NCBI GenBank assembly: GCA_024687845.1
Contig: JAILEL010000123.1
Location: 1-38,767, forward strand
Reading direction: 5' to 3'
DNA length: 38,767 bases
From: Eubacterium sp.
GTDB lineage: Bacteria; Bacillota_A; Clostridia; Lachnospirales; Lachnospiraceae
The notes beneath the pieces were generated by a model. The model saw only the letters and a list, made by a program, of their open reading frames with translations, had not been told where the DNA came from and ran no database searches. Numbering within the stretch: the stretch's first letter is position 1; the number at the start of each line of letters is the position of its first letter. A program made the position numbers and the translations under genes. This document shows positions 7,336-18,506 of this stretch, in pieces.

Positions 7336-8097
7336 TCAATCATTTTCAAAAAGATAACTTAAAATCGACATCACTGTCATTCCGGCAGTCTCAGTTCTAA
7401 GTATCCTGTGACCTAAAGTAAATATTTTCGCATTTTTTTCTTCAAGCTTCTTGATCTCCGTTAACGAAAATCCGCCTTCAGGACCGATAAAAACAGCTAT
7501 TTTCTTGCCATTATAATCAGATGCTGCTATATCATTCAATAGCTTTCTGGTATAAATCATTCCCTCAGCAGACTCATACGGCACAAGAATATAGTCCATA
7601 TCAGCTGCATATCTAACAGCTTCATCAAAGATCATATATTCTCTGATTTCAGGTATGATTCCCCGACCCGACTGCTTTGCAGCTGATTCAGCTATTCCCT
7701 GATATCTGGCCTGCTTATGTTTTTTCTTTTTATCATCAAGCTTTACAACTGTACGTTCCATCATAACCGGAATCACTTCATGACACCCTAGTTCAATATT
7801 TTTTTGAATTACTGTTTCCAGCTTATCCCCTTTGGGAACTCCTTGAAAAAGATATACCAACACAGGAAGCTCAGCATTTGAATCAAATACATCGACTATA
7901 TCAGCAGTCACTTCATGCTTATCCTTTGTATCAATCTCAGTAATTCTGCAAAGATAGTCTCTTGAAGTTCCATCGCTTACAGTTATCTCATCACCAACAG
8001 AGAGACGAAGCACATTTGCAATATGATTTACATCACCACCGGATATGATTATACTTTTTTCTGCTTCTGATATATCAGACACATAAAATCTATGCAT
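7336..8097 (-). CDS. rsmE: 16S rRNA m3U1498 methyltransferase RsmE
   Basis: SPOUT methyltransferase that uses S-adenosylmethionine to methylate N3 of U1498 in 16S rRNA. The 253 residues have an N-terminal PUA-like RNA-binding domain (1-70) and the knotted catalytic domain with the SAM-binding signatures IGPEGGFS (about 207-214) and LGHRILRTETA near the C-terminus. The ribosome site is AGAGGAT, 8 bases before ATG. It follows prmA by 42 bp in the same direction, as in the B. subtilis heptacistronic dnaK operon (yqeT-yqeU). No terminator is visible after its stop; the next promoter is that of the desulfurase gene. Confidence 0.95.
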   Translation of the reverse strand: MHRFYVSDISEAEKSIIISGGDVNHIANVLRLSVGDEITVSDGTSRDYLCRITEIDTKDKHEVTADIVDVFDSNAELPVLVYLFQGVPKGDKLETVIQKNIELGCHEVIPVMMERTVVKLDDKKKKHKQARYQGIAESAAKQSGRGIIPEIREYMIFDEAVRYAADMDYILVPYESAEGMIYTRKLLNDIAASDYNGKKIAVFIGPEGGFSLTEIKKLEEKNAKIFTLGHRILRTETAGMTVMSILSYLFEND

Positions 8098-8139
8098 TTA
8101 TCTGATCCTCTTAAAATATAAATCTACAATCACTATCTT

Positions 8140-9294
8140 CTACAAAACTGCCGCAAGCGCAAACCACTCATTTTCCTGTTCACAATCTATGATTGTAAAA
8201 CCATTTTGTCCAAGCGCTATCTTTACATCATCAATCCTGTTATCACTTATTCCTGAGCAGATAAATACTCCGCCATCGCTTAGATATTCATGAATTACTG
8301 CAGACAGAGGAATTATAACATCTGCTAAGATATTTGCAACAACAATATCATATTTTCTTTTTGGGATAGGATCTGAACTTCCATTTTCAATATCTACCAT
8401 TCTGGCGGCCTCATCTGGAGTCAGAACAGAAGATATCCCCGAACCAAGACTTGCTTTTTCTATTTTATTTTTTATCTCATCTTCAGTCGTGTTCTCATCT
8501 TCTGCATTCATCTTAGCAAGATATGATTCTGCAATCTTATTTCCTACCAGAAGATTACCACAACTGAAAAGAAGCTTATCTTCACCTATATCATTTGCGG
8601 CAGCATTTATCTTACTTGAGTCTACTGCCTGCGGATCTATATCAAGTCCGTGAACATAGTCAGCCCCTAAAAGTACAGATGCGATTGAAAGTATTCCACT
8701 ACCACATCCCACATCCATAAGCGATATCTTGTCATTGATAATACTCATATCGTTTATATGCTTTTTGATAAGCCCCAGACACAGTCTGGTAGTTTCATGC
8801 GTGCCTGTACCAAAAGCCATTACAGATTCAATTCGGATTATTTTATCATTTTCCTCTATATCAAATGAAACATCAGGATCATTCTCTGCCCATACAGGCA
8901 TGATTACAAGATTTTTATATAATCTTGCCGGCTTAAAAAAGTTCTTAAAATTGTCATTCCAGGTAGAATCATCGCTGGTCTCTGTAAGATCGATGTCTCC
9001 AGTTCCAACAGGAATGAATTCACTTAGTCTTTTCAGCTCACCCCTGATAGATTCTGCAAGCTTGTCAATCTCTGTATCAGTATAGGAATTATCAAGGAAA
9101 AATGAAACTACAGCAGATTCATCTGTTTTATCCCCCATAAGGGGTATATCAACAAACATTTCTTTAATTTCTTCTTCAGTCAGAGGTTGATTATCTTCAA
9201 TCATTATTCCCTCTACACCTTGTTCATCTAAGAATTCTGAGATTAGATCAACGGCATGAATTGTAGTTGAAATAGACACTTTTTTCCAGATCAT
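8140..9294 (-). CDS. prmA: Ribosomal protein L11 methyltransferase with a 60-residue insert
   Basis: SAM-dependent enzyme that methylates ribosomal protein L11 at several amino groups. The 384-residue product exceeds the usual ~310. It has the N-terminal substrate-recognition domain (1-110), the FGTGTHETT block (161-169), motif I in VGCGSG (195-200), LDIDPQAV (217-224), and the NILADV catalytic block (321-326). The extra length is a hydrophilic stretch at about residues 250-312, between the beta strand ending in GNLL and the NILA motif; it is rich in Glu, Asn and Asp and probably loops out of the fold. AAAGGA lies 8 bases before the ATG. It stands behind the strong hairpin that follows dnaJ, so it is probably read partly by read-through from the heat-shock operon. 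Confidence 0.93.
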   Translation of the reverse strand: MIWKKVSISTTIHAVDLISEFLDEQGVEGIMIEDNQPLTEEEIKEMFVDIPLMGDKTDESAVVSFFLDNSYTDTEIDKLAESIRGELKRLSEFIPVGTGDIDLTETSDDSTWNDNFKNFFKPARLYKNLVIMPVWAENDPDVSFDIEENDKIIRIESVMAFGTGTHETTRLCLGLIKKHINDMSIINDKISLMDVGCGSGILSIASVLLGADYVHGLDIDPQAVDSSKINAAANDIGEDKLLFSCGNLLVGNKIAESYLAKMNAEDENTTEDEIKNKIEKASLGSGISSVLTPDEAARMVDIENGSSDPIPKRKYDIVVANILADVIIPLSAVIHEYLSDGGVFICSGISDNRIDDVKIALGQNGFTIIDCEQENEWFALAAVL

Positions 9295-9320
9295 ATAATT
9301 TCCTTTCTACATATTCTCAG

Positions 9321-9357
9321 TTAACAACAATTAGCGCATCCACAATGTGGATGCGCT
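9321..9357 (-). terminator. Strong hairpin between dnaJ and prmA
   Basis: A perfect 11-bp stem, AGCGCATCCAC (9333-9343) with GTGGATGCGCT (9347-9357), has a 3-base loop. On the minus strand it lies 22 bp after the dnaJ stop and is followed by AATTGTTGTTAA, a moderately T-rich tail. It probably terminates or attenuates the hrcA-grpE-dnaK-dnaJ transcript before prmA and rsmE. With a non-ideal tail it may also serve as a 3'-end stabilising structure. Confidence 0.7.
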
Positions 9358-9379
9358 GATTATTTAAAGATTAATTAAG

Positions 9380-10540
9380 TTACTTCCTGAACTTTTTCTT
9401 CTTGTGTCCGCCGAATGAAAAATCACCAGCTGAATCTGTCGAAGAACGTGTATTTACTGCAGGACCAGAAGCATTTTCATACTGATTAAGTATTGTCTTC
9501 TGTTCATCTGTAAGATTCTCAGGAACCTGTACAACAAGTGTTACATAGTGATCACCACGTACACTCTTGTTACGAAGTGTAGGAATTCCCTTTCCCTTAA
9601 GCTTAACCTTTGTATTAGTCTGTGTTCCAGCTGCGATATCGTAGCTGTAAGGACCATCAATTGTATTCAACTGAACCTTACCACCTAAAGCAGCCTGTGT
9701 AAATGAGATAGGTTCTGATGAATAAAGATCATAACCCTGTCTCTGGAATACAGGATGTCTATCAACAAGAATTGTTACAAGAAGATCTCCTCTTTCTCCA
9801 CCGTTGATACCCGGCTCACCCATCTCACGAAGTCTGATAGACTGACCATTATCGATACCAGCTGGAACCTTAATCTGAATCTTCTTCTTGCTCTTTACAT
9901 AACCAGAACCGGCACAGTTAGAACATTTATATTTAATGATCTTACCACTTCCTGTACAATCAGGACATGTCTGAACAGTTCTTGCCATTCCGAAAAGTGA
10001 CTGCTGTGTATAAACAACCTGTCCTTTACCACCACACTTAGTACAAGTATCTGGTGGATGACCTGGCTGAGCACCACTTCCCTTACATACAGGACATTGA
10101 TCCTTAAGTGGAAGCTCTATCTCAGTCTGAGTTCCGAAGATAGCCTCTTCAAATGTAACACGAACTGTAGTTCTGATATCAGCTCCCTTTACCGGACCAT
10201 TTGACTGTCTGTTACGTGAGCCGCCACCAAACATATCTCCGAATATATCTCCAAAAATATCTCCCATATCTGAGAAATCAAATCCGAATCCACCGTCTCC
10301 TGCATTCTGATCAAATGCAGCAAATCCGAACTGATCATATTTCTTTCTGTTATCAGGATCTGAAAGTATAGCATAAGCTTCAGAAGCTTCCTTGAACTTT
10401 GCTTCAGCTTCTTTATCTCCAGGATTAGCATCAGGATGATATTTTTTGGCGAGAACTCTATATGCTTTTTTTAATTCACTATCTGTAGCATTCTTGGATA
10501 CACCAAGGACTTCATACAAATCTCTCTTCTCATCTGCCAT
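9380..10540 (-). CDS. dnaJ: Chaperone DnaJ (Hsp40)
   Basis: Co-chaperone that delivers unfolded proteins to DnaK and stimulates its ATPase. The 386 residues have the J-domain with HPD (35-37), a Gly/Phe-rich linker (about 72-108), four zinc-binding CxxCxGxG repeats starting at Cys149, Cys166, Cys192 and Cys206, and the C-terminal substrate-binding domains. The C-terminal end is basic (HKKKKFRK). It starts 16 bp after dnaK behind AGGGTGA and is the last gene before the hairpin at 9333-9357. Class A architecture is complete, with no missing cysteine. Confidence 0.97.
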   Translation of the reverse strand: MADEKRDLYEVLGVSKNATDSELKKAYRVLAKKYHPDANPGDKEAEAKFKEASEAYAILSDPDNRKKYDQFGFAAFDQNAGDGGFGFDFSDMGDIFGDIFGDMFGGGSRNRQSNGPVKGADIRTTVRVTFEEAIFGTQTEIELPLKDQCPVCKGSGAQPGHPPDTCTKCGGKGQVVYTQQSLFGMARTVQTCPDCTGSGKIIKYKCSNCAGSGYVKSKKKIQIKVPAGIDNGQSIRLREMGEPGINGGERGDLLVTILVDRHPVFQRQGYDLYSSEPISFTQAALGGKVQLNTIDGPYSYDIAAGTQTNTKVKLKGKGIPTLRNKSVRGDHYVTLVVQVPENLTDEQKTILNQYENASGPAVNTRSSTDSAGDFSFGGHKKKKFRK

Positions 10541-10556
10541 ATTAAGTCACCCTAAA

Positions 10557-12431
<1,875 letters not shown>

Positions 12432-13100
12432 TTAATTTACAACCTTTACCATAGCATGTCTAAGTACATTATTCTTAAACATGTAACCTTTTTGCATTTC
12501 TTCAGAAACAAGGTTTTCACCTTGATTTTCGTCTTCTTCATGAATAACTGCATCATGATAATTAGGATCAAATTCTTTACCAACAGCGTTCATCGGCTTA
12601 ACACCTATATCCTCAAGTGTATCCATAAGCTGTTTATAAATCTTTTCTACACCTTCTTCAAAAGGTCCCTTTTCTTCTTCACCAACACTGTCCAGAGCAC
12701 GTTCCAGATTGTCAATAACTGGAAGTATCTTTTTCAAAGCTTCCATAGCTCCTCTGTCTCCCATTTCAAGACTTTCTTTTTCGTTACGAGCTCTCATATT
12801 ATCGAATTCGGCAAGAAGTCTGGTGTATTTCTCCTTATTACCCTCTGCAAGTTCCTTTGCTTTCTCAAGCTCAGCCTGAACTGATTTGCTTCCCCTGCGG
12901 TTCTGCTTTGGAACCGGCTTAGGTTTAGCCTCGTTCGGATCAATCTCTGGTCCGATGATTATCTCTTCAGCAATATTTACAGCTGTTCCGGGAATTTCTT
13001 CGCCCTCATGAAGTGTAACTTTCTGTTCAGCCGGTAAGCTTTCACCCTCTTTTTCTTCTTTGAGGTTTCTAAGCTTATCGCTCATGTTTCTTTTCGCCAT
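12432..13100 (-). CDS. grpE: Nucleotide exchange factor GrpE
   Basis: Dimeric factor that releases ADP from DnaK. The 222 residues start with a charged, disordered stretch (1-70), followed by the long helix expected to form a coiled coil (about 72-115), the family block FDNMRARNEKE, and the C-terminal beta wing with NAVGKEFDPNYHDAV. The ATG overlaps the hrcA stop as TAATG, so the two are probably translationally coupled; AAAGGGGTGAAG lies just upstream within the end of hrcA. The disordered N-terminus is longer than in many homologues but its composition is usual. Confidence 0.96.
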   Translation of the reverse strand: MAKRNMSDKLRNLKEEKEGESLPAEQKVTLHEGEEIPGTAVNIAEEIIIGPEIDPNEAKPKPVPKQNRRGSKSVQAELEKAKELAEGNKEKYTRLLAEFDNMRARNEKESLEMGDRGAMEALKKILPVIDNLERALDSVGEEEKGPFEEGVEKIYKQLMDTLEDIGVKPMNAVGKEFDPNYHDAVIHEEDENQGENLVSEEMQKGYMFKNNVLRHAMVKVVN

Positions 13101-14167
13101 TAGTCTTCACCCCTTTGGTTTTCTTTATTTCGGAATATTGTATCCAACTCATCCGTCAGGGTTTTCAAGGTACTGACAACCTTTTTGTAATCCATACGTT
13201 TCGGTCCTATAATACCTATTGTTCCCTTTGCTCCCTCAGGAAGCTGGTAAGTCGAAGTAATGATAGAACAATCTTTCATGTTCTGAACAGGAGCTTCGTC
13301 GCCAATATAAATCTGAATATTATTTTCATCATCTTCAGACTTAAGTGTTTTGTCTGCCAGTTCATTCAGACCTGTCTGCTCCTCAAACGTTTCAAGCAGT
13401 GCTGTTGCCTTGGTAACATCTCCAAGTTCCTGAAACTTCAGGATGTTTGAAGCACCACTCGTATAAATCTTCATTTCCTCGGCTTCCTTAACAGCATCGA
13501 CTATGCCTTCAAAGATATGCTCAAGAATATCTGCATATTCTCCAGCCTGCTTCTTCATAGTCTGCATAAGCTCAAGATTAATCTGTTCTACTGATATTCC
13601 CTGAAGAAATGTATTCAGAAGAATATTAAACTTAAGTACTTCTTCATTAGACAGAGGTCTTGATACTTTAATGAGCTGATTCTTTGCTATATTATCTCCG
13701 ACAACTATTACAGCAACCAGCTCTTCTTCATCCACCTGTGACAACTGGATAAACTTAACCTGTTTATTTCTAAGCTGAGGTGTGGTAACCATCGTTGCAT
13801 ATTGTGTATTATATGCAAGAACCTTGGCAACCTGCATCAGCAGAGCTTCCAGTTTGTCAACCCTCTCCAACAGGGCACCTTCACTGCGTTTGGTTTCTTC
13901 CTTTTCAGACATAACCTTATCTACATAAAATCTGTAGCCCTTATCTGTAGGAATACGTCCAGCAGAGGTATGTGGCTGTACGATATATCCAAGCTCTTCC
14001 AAATCAGCCATCTCATTTCTTATTGTAGCAGAACTGAGATTCAGATCAGACAGTTTAGATATAGTTCGTGATCCAACCGGTTCACCCGTTTCGAGGTAAT
14101 TGGAAATGATAACTCTGAGGATGGTCTGTTTTCTGGCATCAAGATCGTATTCAAAATCCTGTCCCAT
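13100..14167 (-). CDS. hrcA: Heat-shock repressor HrcA
   Basis: Winged-helix repressor that binds CIRCE operators and needs GroEL for activity. The 355-residue product has the N-terminal helix-turn-helix (ARKQTILRVIISNYLETGEP, then VGSRTISK and SSATIRNEMADLEELGYI), the PHTSAGRIPTDKGYRFYV signature of HrcA, and the GAF-like and C-terminal domains ending with PKRMDYKKVV. The ATG at 14167 is preferred: AAAGGATGGTGAT lies upstream, closely matching the 16S rRNA complement, whereas a GTG at 14206 lies inside the CIRCE operator and cannot be a normal start. It is first in the dnaK operon and should repress its own promoter and that of htpG, which also carries CIRCE. Confidence 0.97.
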   Translation of the reverse strand: MGQDFEYDLDARKQTILRVIISNYLETGEPVGSRTISKLSDLNLSSATIRNEMADLEELGYIVQPHTSAGRIPTDKGYRFYVDKVMSEKEETKRSEGALLERVDKLEALLMQVAKVLAYNTQYATMVTTPQLRNKQVKFIQLSQVDEEELVAVIVVGDNIAKNQLIKVSRPLSNEEVLKFNILLNTFLQGISVEQINLELMQTMKKQAGEYADILEHIFEGIVDAVKEAEEMKIYTSGASNILKFQELGDVTKATALLETFEEQTGLNELADKTLKSEDDENNIQIYIGDEAPVQNMKDCSIITSTYQLPEGAKGTIGIIGPKRMDYKKVVSTLKTLTDELDTIFRNKENQRGED

Positions 14168-14199
14168 TTGATCACCATCCTTTATTAAATTTTTATTTG

Positions 14200-14226
14200 T
14201 TAGCACTCAAATATTCCGAGTGCTAA
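14200..14226 (-). promoter_or_regulatory. CIRCE operator of the hrcA operon
   Basis: A perfect TTAGCACTC-N9-GAGTGCTAA inverted repeat, matching the HrcA-binding CIRCE consensus at all 18 arm positions. It lies 32 bp before the hrcA start codon and just downstream of the predicted transcription start, in the usual place for repression. It would also form a hairpin in the 5' end of the mRNA. Confidence 0.97.
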
Positions 14227-14237
14227 TCATCTCTAAT

Positions 14238-14267
14238 AATGTACACCCGCAGAGTGTCTTATGTCAA
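14238..14267 (-). promoter_or_regulatory. Vegetative promoter of the hrcA-grpE-dnaK-dnaJ operon
   Basis: The minus strand has a perfect -35 TTGACA (14262-14267), an 18-bp spacer and a -10 TACATT (14238-14243). The predicted start near 14231 puts CIRCE at about +5 to +31. Confidence 0.75.
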
Positions 14268-14286
14268 GTAAATTTAAAAAAAAATC

Positions 14287-14365
14287 GTTACTATTCACGG
14301 TTTATGAGATTGGTAACAAAAATGACTGCTTGCAGGCACTTTTGGAGTCAACCGTAAATAGTAAC
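14287..14365. repeat. Short MITE-like repeat, doubling as hemW terminator
   Basis: A 79-bp element bounded by 16-base inverted ends, GTTACTATTCACGGTT at 14287 and AACCGTAAATAGTAAC ending at 14365 (one mismatch). It is an internally deleted, inverted copy of the long element at 33893-34231: the first ~54 bases match the long copy's right end and the last ~28 match its left end. On the minus strand the folded ends are followed by a run of nine T residues, 33 bp after the hemW stop, so it probably works as the hemW terminator. No transposase is encoded. Confidence 0.85.
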
Positions 14366-14397
14366 AAAAAAAATACAACTGTTCAGTTATCAATAAT

Positions 14398-15597
14398 TTA
14401 TTTATCCAGCAAAAAATCAGCCAAAATGTAATTGCTGACATCGATACCAATATCAGTTAACATAACTCTATTATCGGTTACCCGCATATAACCCGAATCA
14501 GCGTATTTGTTGATTATCTCACCATATACATCAAAAATTTCTCTTCCGAATCTGTTCTTGAATTCCATTCGACTGACTCCTTCTGTCATTCTAAGTCCCA
14601 GATACATGAATTCTTCTATTCTTGAATCAATATATATGGTTTCTACATTTTTCCTGAGAATTTTGGCAGCACTTTCATATAGACGTACTCTGTCAGTATC
14701 CTTTGTAAGCTCTTGTCTTACATCCTCACAAAGCTCGATATATTCATTCATATCAGTTGTATTCGAGAATCTTTCCCCTTTAAAATATGAAGAAGCGCCC
14801 AGTCCAAATCCTATATACTGACCACCCGTCCAGTAAACAATATTATGTCTGCTCTCATATCCCGGAATGGCATAATTGGAAACCTCATATCTTTTATACC
14901 CTGAGCTTGCAAGAACTTTTTTAGTCATAGCATACATATTTCTGTCTATATTTTCATCAGGAATAAGATCTATAAGATCATCTCTTTCAGCCAGCGGAGT
15001 TCCCTTCTCAACCTGTAGAGAATAAACAGATATATGCTGAGGCTTAAGTTCAGTAACCTTAGTAAGTGTATCCACCAGAGTATGCACATCCTGCATAGGA
15101 AGTCCACTCATAACATCTACGCTGATATTTTCAAAGCCTGCTCTTTTGGCATATTCATACCCCTGAAGAAAATCCTCAAAGCTATGTATCCTTCCAAGTG
15201 CTCTCAATATGTCATCATCAGCAGACTGAAGTCCCATGGATATCCTGTTTATCCCATATTCCTTGAAGCTTATCATATCTGTATATTTGATTGTCCCGGG
15301 ATTAACCTCTATGGTGATTTCAGGGAATCTATCAACCTTAAATATATGAAAAATAGTATCTAATATCTTGCCAATAAGTGCCTCATCTACTATAGAAGGA
15401 GTTCCACCACCAATATAAATCGTTTTGACATTATATCTGTCTGCAAACGGTTTATACATACGTATTTCACTCATCAGGGCATTTATATACTGAATCTGTT
15501 CAGAGTTGGTATAATCAGCAGACGACAAGAAATCACAATATATACATTTATGTTTACAAAATGGAATATGAACATATAAACTAAGCGGTCTTTTCAT
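14398..15597 (-). CDS. hemW: HemW, radical SAM heme chaperone
   Basis: Radical SAM protein related to the oxygen-independent coproporphyrinogen III oxidase but acting as a heme-handling chaperone. The 399 residues start MKRPLSLYVHIPFC, followed by the 4Fe-4S motif CKHKCIYC (Cys14, Cys18, Cys21). The next residues are DF rather than the fourth Cys found in true HemN, which places it in HemW. YIGGGTPS (SAM binding), RISMGLQS and the C-terminal HemN-like winged-helix segment (about 310-390) are present. Older annotations call such genes hemN. ATG at 15597 is chosen for GGGGGTG upstream; a GTG at 15609 has no site. It follows lepA by 27 bp, as in Bacillus, and ends before a T-run hairpin. Confidence 0.94.
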   Translation of the reverse strand: MKRPLSLYVHIPFCKHKCIYCDFLSSADYTNSEQIQYINALMSEIRMYKPFADRYNVKTIYIGGGTPSIVDEALIGKILDTIFHIFKVDRFPEITIEVNPGTIKYTDMISFKEYGINRISMGLQSADDDILRALGRIHSFEDFLQGYEYAKRAGFENISVDVMSGLPMQDVHTLVDTLTKVTELKPQHISVYSLQVEKGTPLAERDDLIDLIPDENIDRNMYAMTKKVLASSGYKRYEVSNYAIPGYESRHNIVYWTGGQYIGFGLGASSYFKGERFSNTTDMNEYIELCEDVRQELTKDTDRVRLYESAAKILRKNVETIYIDSRIEEFMYLGLRMTEGVSRMEFKNRFGREIFDVYGEIINKYADSGYMRVTDNRVMLTDIGIDVSNYILADFLLDK

Positions 15598-15624
15598 ACA
15601 CACCCCCACGTGTCAGAAATAGCT

Positions 15625-17439
15625 TTAATCTTCGTCAAGCTTCAGAACTGACATAAATGCCTGCTGTGGCACATCAACTGAACCAACCTGACGCATCCTC
15701 TTCTTACCTTCCTTCTGTTTTTCAAGAAGCTTCTTCTTTCTTGTGATATCACCACCATAACATTTAGCAAGCACATCCTTACGAAGAGCTTTAATCGTTT
15801 CTCTGGCGATAACCTTTCCACCGATTGCAGCCTGAATAGGAATTTCAAAAAGATGTCTTGGAATTTCTTTTTTCAGACGTTCACACATTTTTCTTCCACG
15901 CTCATATGCAGAATCCTGAAATACGATAAATGATAATGCATCGATATTTTCTCTATTGATCAGGATGTCAAGTTTAACAAGCTTTGATCTTGTATATCCC
16001 TTAAGTTCATAATCAAACGAAGCATAACCTCTTGATCTGGACTTAAGAGCATCAAAGAAATCATATATTATCTCATTAAGAGGAAGTTCGTATTTGAGAA
16101 GTACTCTCGTCTCCTCAATATACTCCATACTCTTATAGATTCCTCTTCTTTCCTGGCAGAGCTTCATTATAGCTCCCGTAAATTCCGATGTAACCATTAT
16201 TTCAGCATCAACCATTGGCTCTTCCATATATTCAATCTCTGAAGGATCAGGAAGATTAGAAGGATTTGTAAGATCTATTACCTCACCATTTGTTTTATGA
16301 ACCTTATATACAACTGATGGAGCTGTTGTAATGATATCAAGGTTATACTCTCTCTGAAGTCTCTCTTGTACTACTTCCAGATGAAGCAGTCCGAGAAAAC
16401 CACATCTGAAACCAAAACCAAGTGCTATACTTGTCTCAGGTTCATAGAAAAGAGCCGCATCATTCAGCTGAAGTTTTTCAAGAGCCTCCTTAAGCTCCTG
16501 ATATTTTGCGCCATCTTCAGGGTATATACCACAGAAAACCATAGGTCTTGCTTTTTTATATCCCGGAAGTGCCTCAGCACACATATTGTCTGCATCAGTA
16601 ACTGTATCACCAACTTCAGTATCTCTGACATTTTTAAGAGACGCAGTAATATATCCAACCATTCCGGCACTTATCTCATCCTGAGGAATAAACTGCCCAG
16701 CTCCAAATATACCAACCTCTACAACTTCAGCCTCGGCTCCAGTTTCCATCATATGAATTCGTGAACCTTTTCTTATATTTCCATCAAATACACGGCAGAA
16801 TATAATAACTCCCTTATAGGAATCGTAAAGGCTGTCAAAAATCAGCGCCTTAAATGGCTTATCATTATCTCCATCCGGTGCAGGAATCTTCTGTACTATA
16901 GCCTCAAGAACCGCCTCTATATTAATTCCATTCTTTGCTGAAATAAGCGGTGCATCCTCAGCCATTATTCCTATTACATCTTCTATCTCATTTTTAACTC
17001 TTTCCGGCTCAGCCGAAGGAAGATCAATCTTATTAATAACAGGAAAAACCTCAAGTTCATGATCTATAGCCATATATACATTGGCCAAAGTCTGAGCCTC
17101 AACACCCTGAGCAGCATCTACAACTAAAACAGCACCTTCACAGGCAGCCAGGCTTCGTGAAACCTCATAATTAAAATCGACATGTCCAGGAGTATCAATC
17201 AGATTAAGAATGTACTCCTCGCCGTCATTTGCTTTGTAAATGATACGTACAGCCTGCGACTTTATAGTTATACCACGCTCACGCTCAATATCCATATTAT
17301 CAAGAACCTGAGCCTGCATTTCTCTCTCTGTCAGAGTTCCTGTCATTTCAATAATTCTATCGGCAAGGGTTGACTTACCATGATCGATATGAGCGATAAT
17401 ACAGAAATTTCTAATTTTCTTTTGATCCAAATGTGCCAT
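15625..17439 (-). CDS. lepA: Elongation factor 4 (LepA), back-translocating GTPase
   Basis: Ribosome-bound GTPase that acts on stalled or newly initiated complexes. The 604 residues match the family length. G1 is AHIDHGKST (16-24), G3 is DTPGHVDF, and G4 is NKIDLP. These are followed by EF-G-like domains II, III and V and the LepA-specific C-terminal domain with [21 protein letters not shown], here given only as its key [11 protein letters not shown] part. The start is weakly marked by an A/G-rich stretch (AAAGAAAG). It leads lepA-hemW, the conserved Firmicute neighbours of the dnaK operon. No unusual features. Confidence 0.97.
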   Translation of the reverse strand: MAHLDQKKIRNFCIIAHIDHGKSTLADRIIEMTGTLTEREMQAQVLDNMDIERERGITIKSQAVRIIYKANDGEEYILNLIDTPGHVDFNYEVSRSLAACEGAVLVVDAAQGVEAQTLANVYMAIDHELEVFPVINKIDLPSAEPERVKNEIEDVIGIMAEDAPLISAKNGINIEAVLEAIVQKIPAPDGDNDKPFKALIFDSLYDSYKGVIIFCRVFDGNIRKGSRIHMMETGAEAEVVEVGIFGAGQFIPQDEISAGMVGYITASLKNVRDTEVGDTVTDADNMCAEALPGYKKARPMVFCGIYPEDGAKYQELKEALEKLQLNDAALFYEPETSIALGFGFRCGFLGLLHLEVVQERLQREYNLDIITTAPSVVYKVHKTNGEVIDLTNPSNLPDPSEIEYMEEPMVDAEIMVTSEFTGAIMKLCQERRGIYKSMEYIEETRVLLKYELPLNEIIYDFFDALKSRSRGYASFDYELKGYTRSKLVKLDILINRENIDALSFIVFQDSAYERGRKMCERLKKEIPRHLFEIPIQAAIGGKVIARETIKALRKDVLAKCYGGDITRKKKLLEKQKEGKKRMRQVGSVDVPQQAFMSVLKLDED

Positions 17440-17493
17440 AATTCATTTTCTTTCTTTTTATAATTTCAATGTTCTTCTAAATCTATTACTAAT

Positions 17494-18420
17494 TCACGCA
17501 TTACTTTGTTCACTTTTCTTATTCGTTCCAATCGGAAGCTCTGCAAAAATAATAGCAACAAACATTATAATACAACCTATTATTTCATCAACTGAAAGTT
17601 TCTGACGTAGTACCACAAAACCCGAAATTGCTGAAACAACTGATTCCAGACTCATAATAAGGGATGCAACTGTTGGATTAACATCCTTCTGACCAACTAT
17701 CTGAAGAGTATAAGCAACTCCACACGCCATGAAACCGGAATAACATAAAGCAGGAAGGGCTGACCTGATCAGCTCCAAAGAAGGCATCATATTAAGATAG
17801 CACCCATCTATAGGATAGACAAAAAACATACTTAAAAAAGCCGCCATATAAAACTGAACTGATGATACAACTACGCCATCCACATCATGTGAATTTGCCT
17901 TATCAACAAAAATAATATGGAACGAAAAAATAAGCGAGCATATAAGAAGCTCAATATCTGATATTTCAAATGTATAGCTTCCATTTCTGCCTATACACAG
18001 AAAAAAAAGACCTATAAGTGCCAGAATTACACTGAGCCATATAATTCTTGAAGTCTTTTTCTTAAAAAATATACCTATAATCGGAACGAGAATTATATAC
18101 AGAGCTGTAATGAACCCTGCCTTACCTGCAGATGCCTTAAGCATAGCAATCTGTTGAAAATTGCTGGCAGCAAACAGAATAGTTCCACATCCAATTCCAT
18201 ACTTTACTGAAAGTTTTAAATCACCCGGATTATCTGATTTTTTTCTAATGAATAAGATAACAGGAATAAGTACTGTACCACCAAGAATATATCTTATCAC
18301 ACTGAAAGTAAACGGACCGATATATTCCATTCCAGCCGACTGGGCAACAAATGAAGTCCCCCAAATAATTGCTGTTAGTAACAGTAAAAACGAATTCCTT
18401 ATTGAATTATTGTTTTCCAT
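17494..18420 (-). CDS. EamA/DMT-family membrane transporter
   Basis: Polytopic inner-membrane protein of the drug/metabolite transporter superfamily. The 308 residues hold about ten hydrophobic helices in two EamA repeats; the first shows AIIWGTSFVAQ and the PFTFSVIRYILGG block typical of the family, the second the PTVASLIMSLESVVSAISG block. Substrate unknown; members export amino acids, metabolites or drugs. ATG at 18420 (MENNNSIRN) is taken as start. Longer in-frame starts up to 18474 would translate the REP-like palindrome inserted there, and the ribosome site is poor (only AAGTG), probably because that repeat displaced the original upstream DNA. The gene lies 54 bp before lepA in the same direction. 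Confidence 0.88.
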   Translation of the reverse strand: MENNNSIRNSFLLLLTAIIWGTSFVAQSAGMEYIGPFTFSVIRYILGGTVLIPVILFIRKKSDNPGDLKLSVKYGIGCGTILFAASNFQQIAMLKASAGKAGFITALYIILVPIIGIFFKKKTSRIIWLSVILALIGLFFLCIGRNGSYTFEISDIELLICSLIFSFHIIFVDKANSHDVDGVVVSSVQFYMAAFLSMFFVYPIDGCYLNMMPSLELIRSALPALCYSGFMACGVAYTLQIVGQKDVNPTVASLIMSLESVVSAISGFVVLRQKLSVDEIIGCIIMFVAIIFAELPIGTNKKSEQSNA

Positions 18421-18438
18421 AACACTTATTTCGCCCAT

Positions 18439-18489
18439 CGGGGACGGTTCTTCGTGGGTCGTAGAACGACTCACGAAGAACCGTCCCCG
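18439..18489. repeat. REP-like 51-nt palindrome
   Basis: A near-perfect hairpin: 18-base arms, CGGGGACGGTTCTTCGTG (18439-18456) with its exact complement at 18472-18489, and an inner GTCGT/ACGAC stem with a 3-base loop. The GGGACGGTTCTT core is GC-rich against AT-rich surroundings and resembles the short palindromes scattered in Clostridia and Bacilli genomes, often mobilised in trans by Y1 (RAYT-type) transposases. It lies 19 bp before the EamA start codon. No T-run follows on either side, so terminator use is unlikely. Confidence 0.85.
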
Positions 18490-18506
18490 GTGAGCTACTT
18501 ACTTCT

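Noticed and set aside
12456..12884. A 142-codon Phe-rich frame antisense to grpE
   Set aside because: The Phe/Leu richness comes from Glu/Lys codons of grpE on the other strand.
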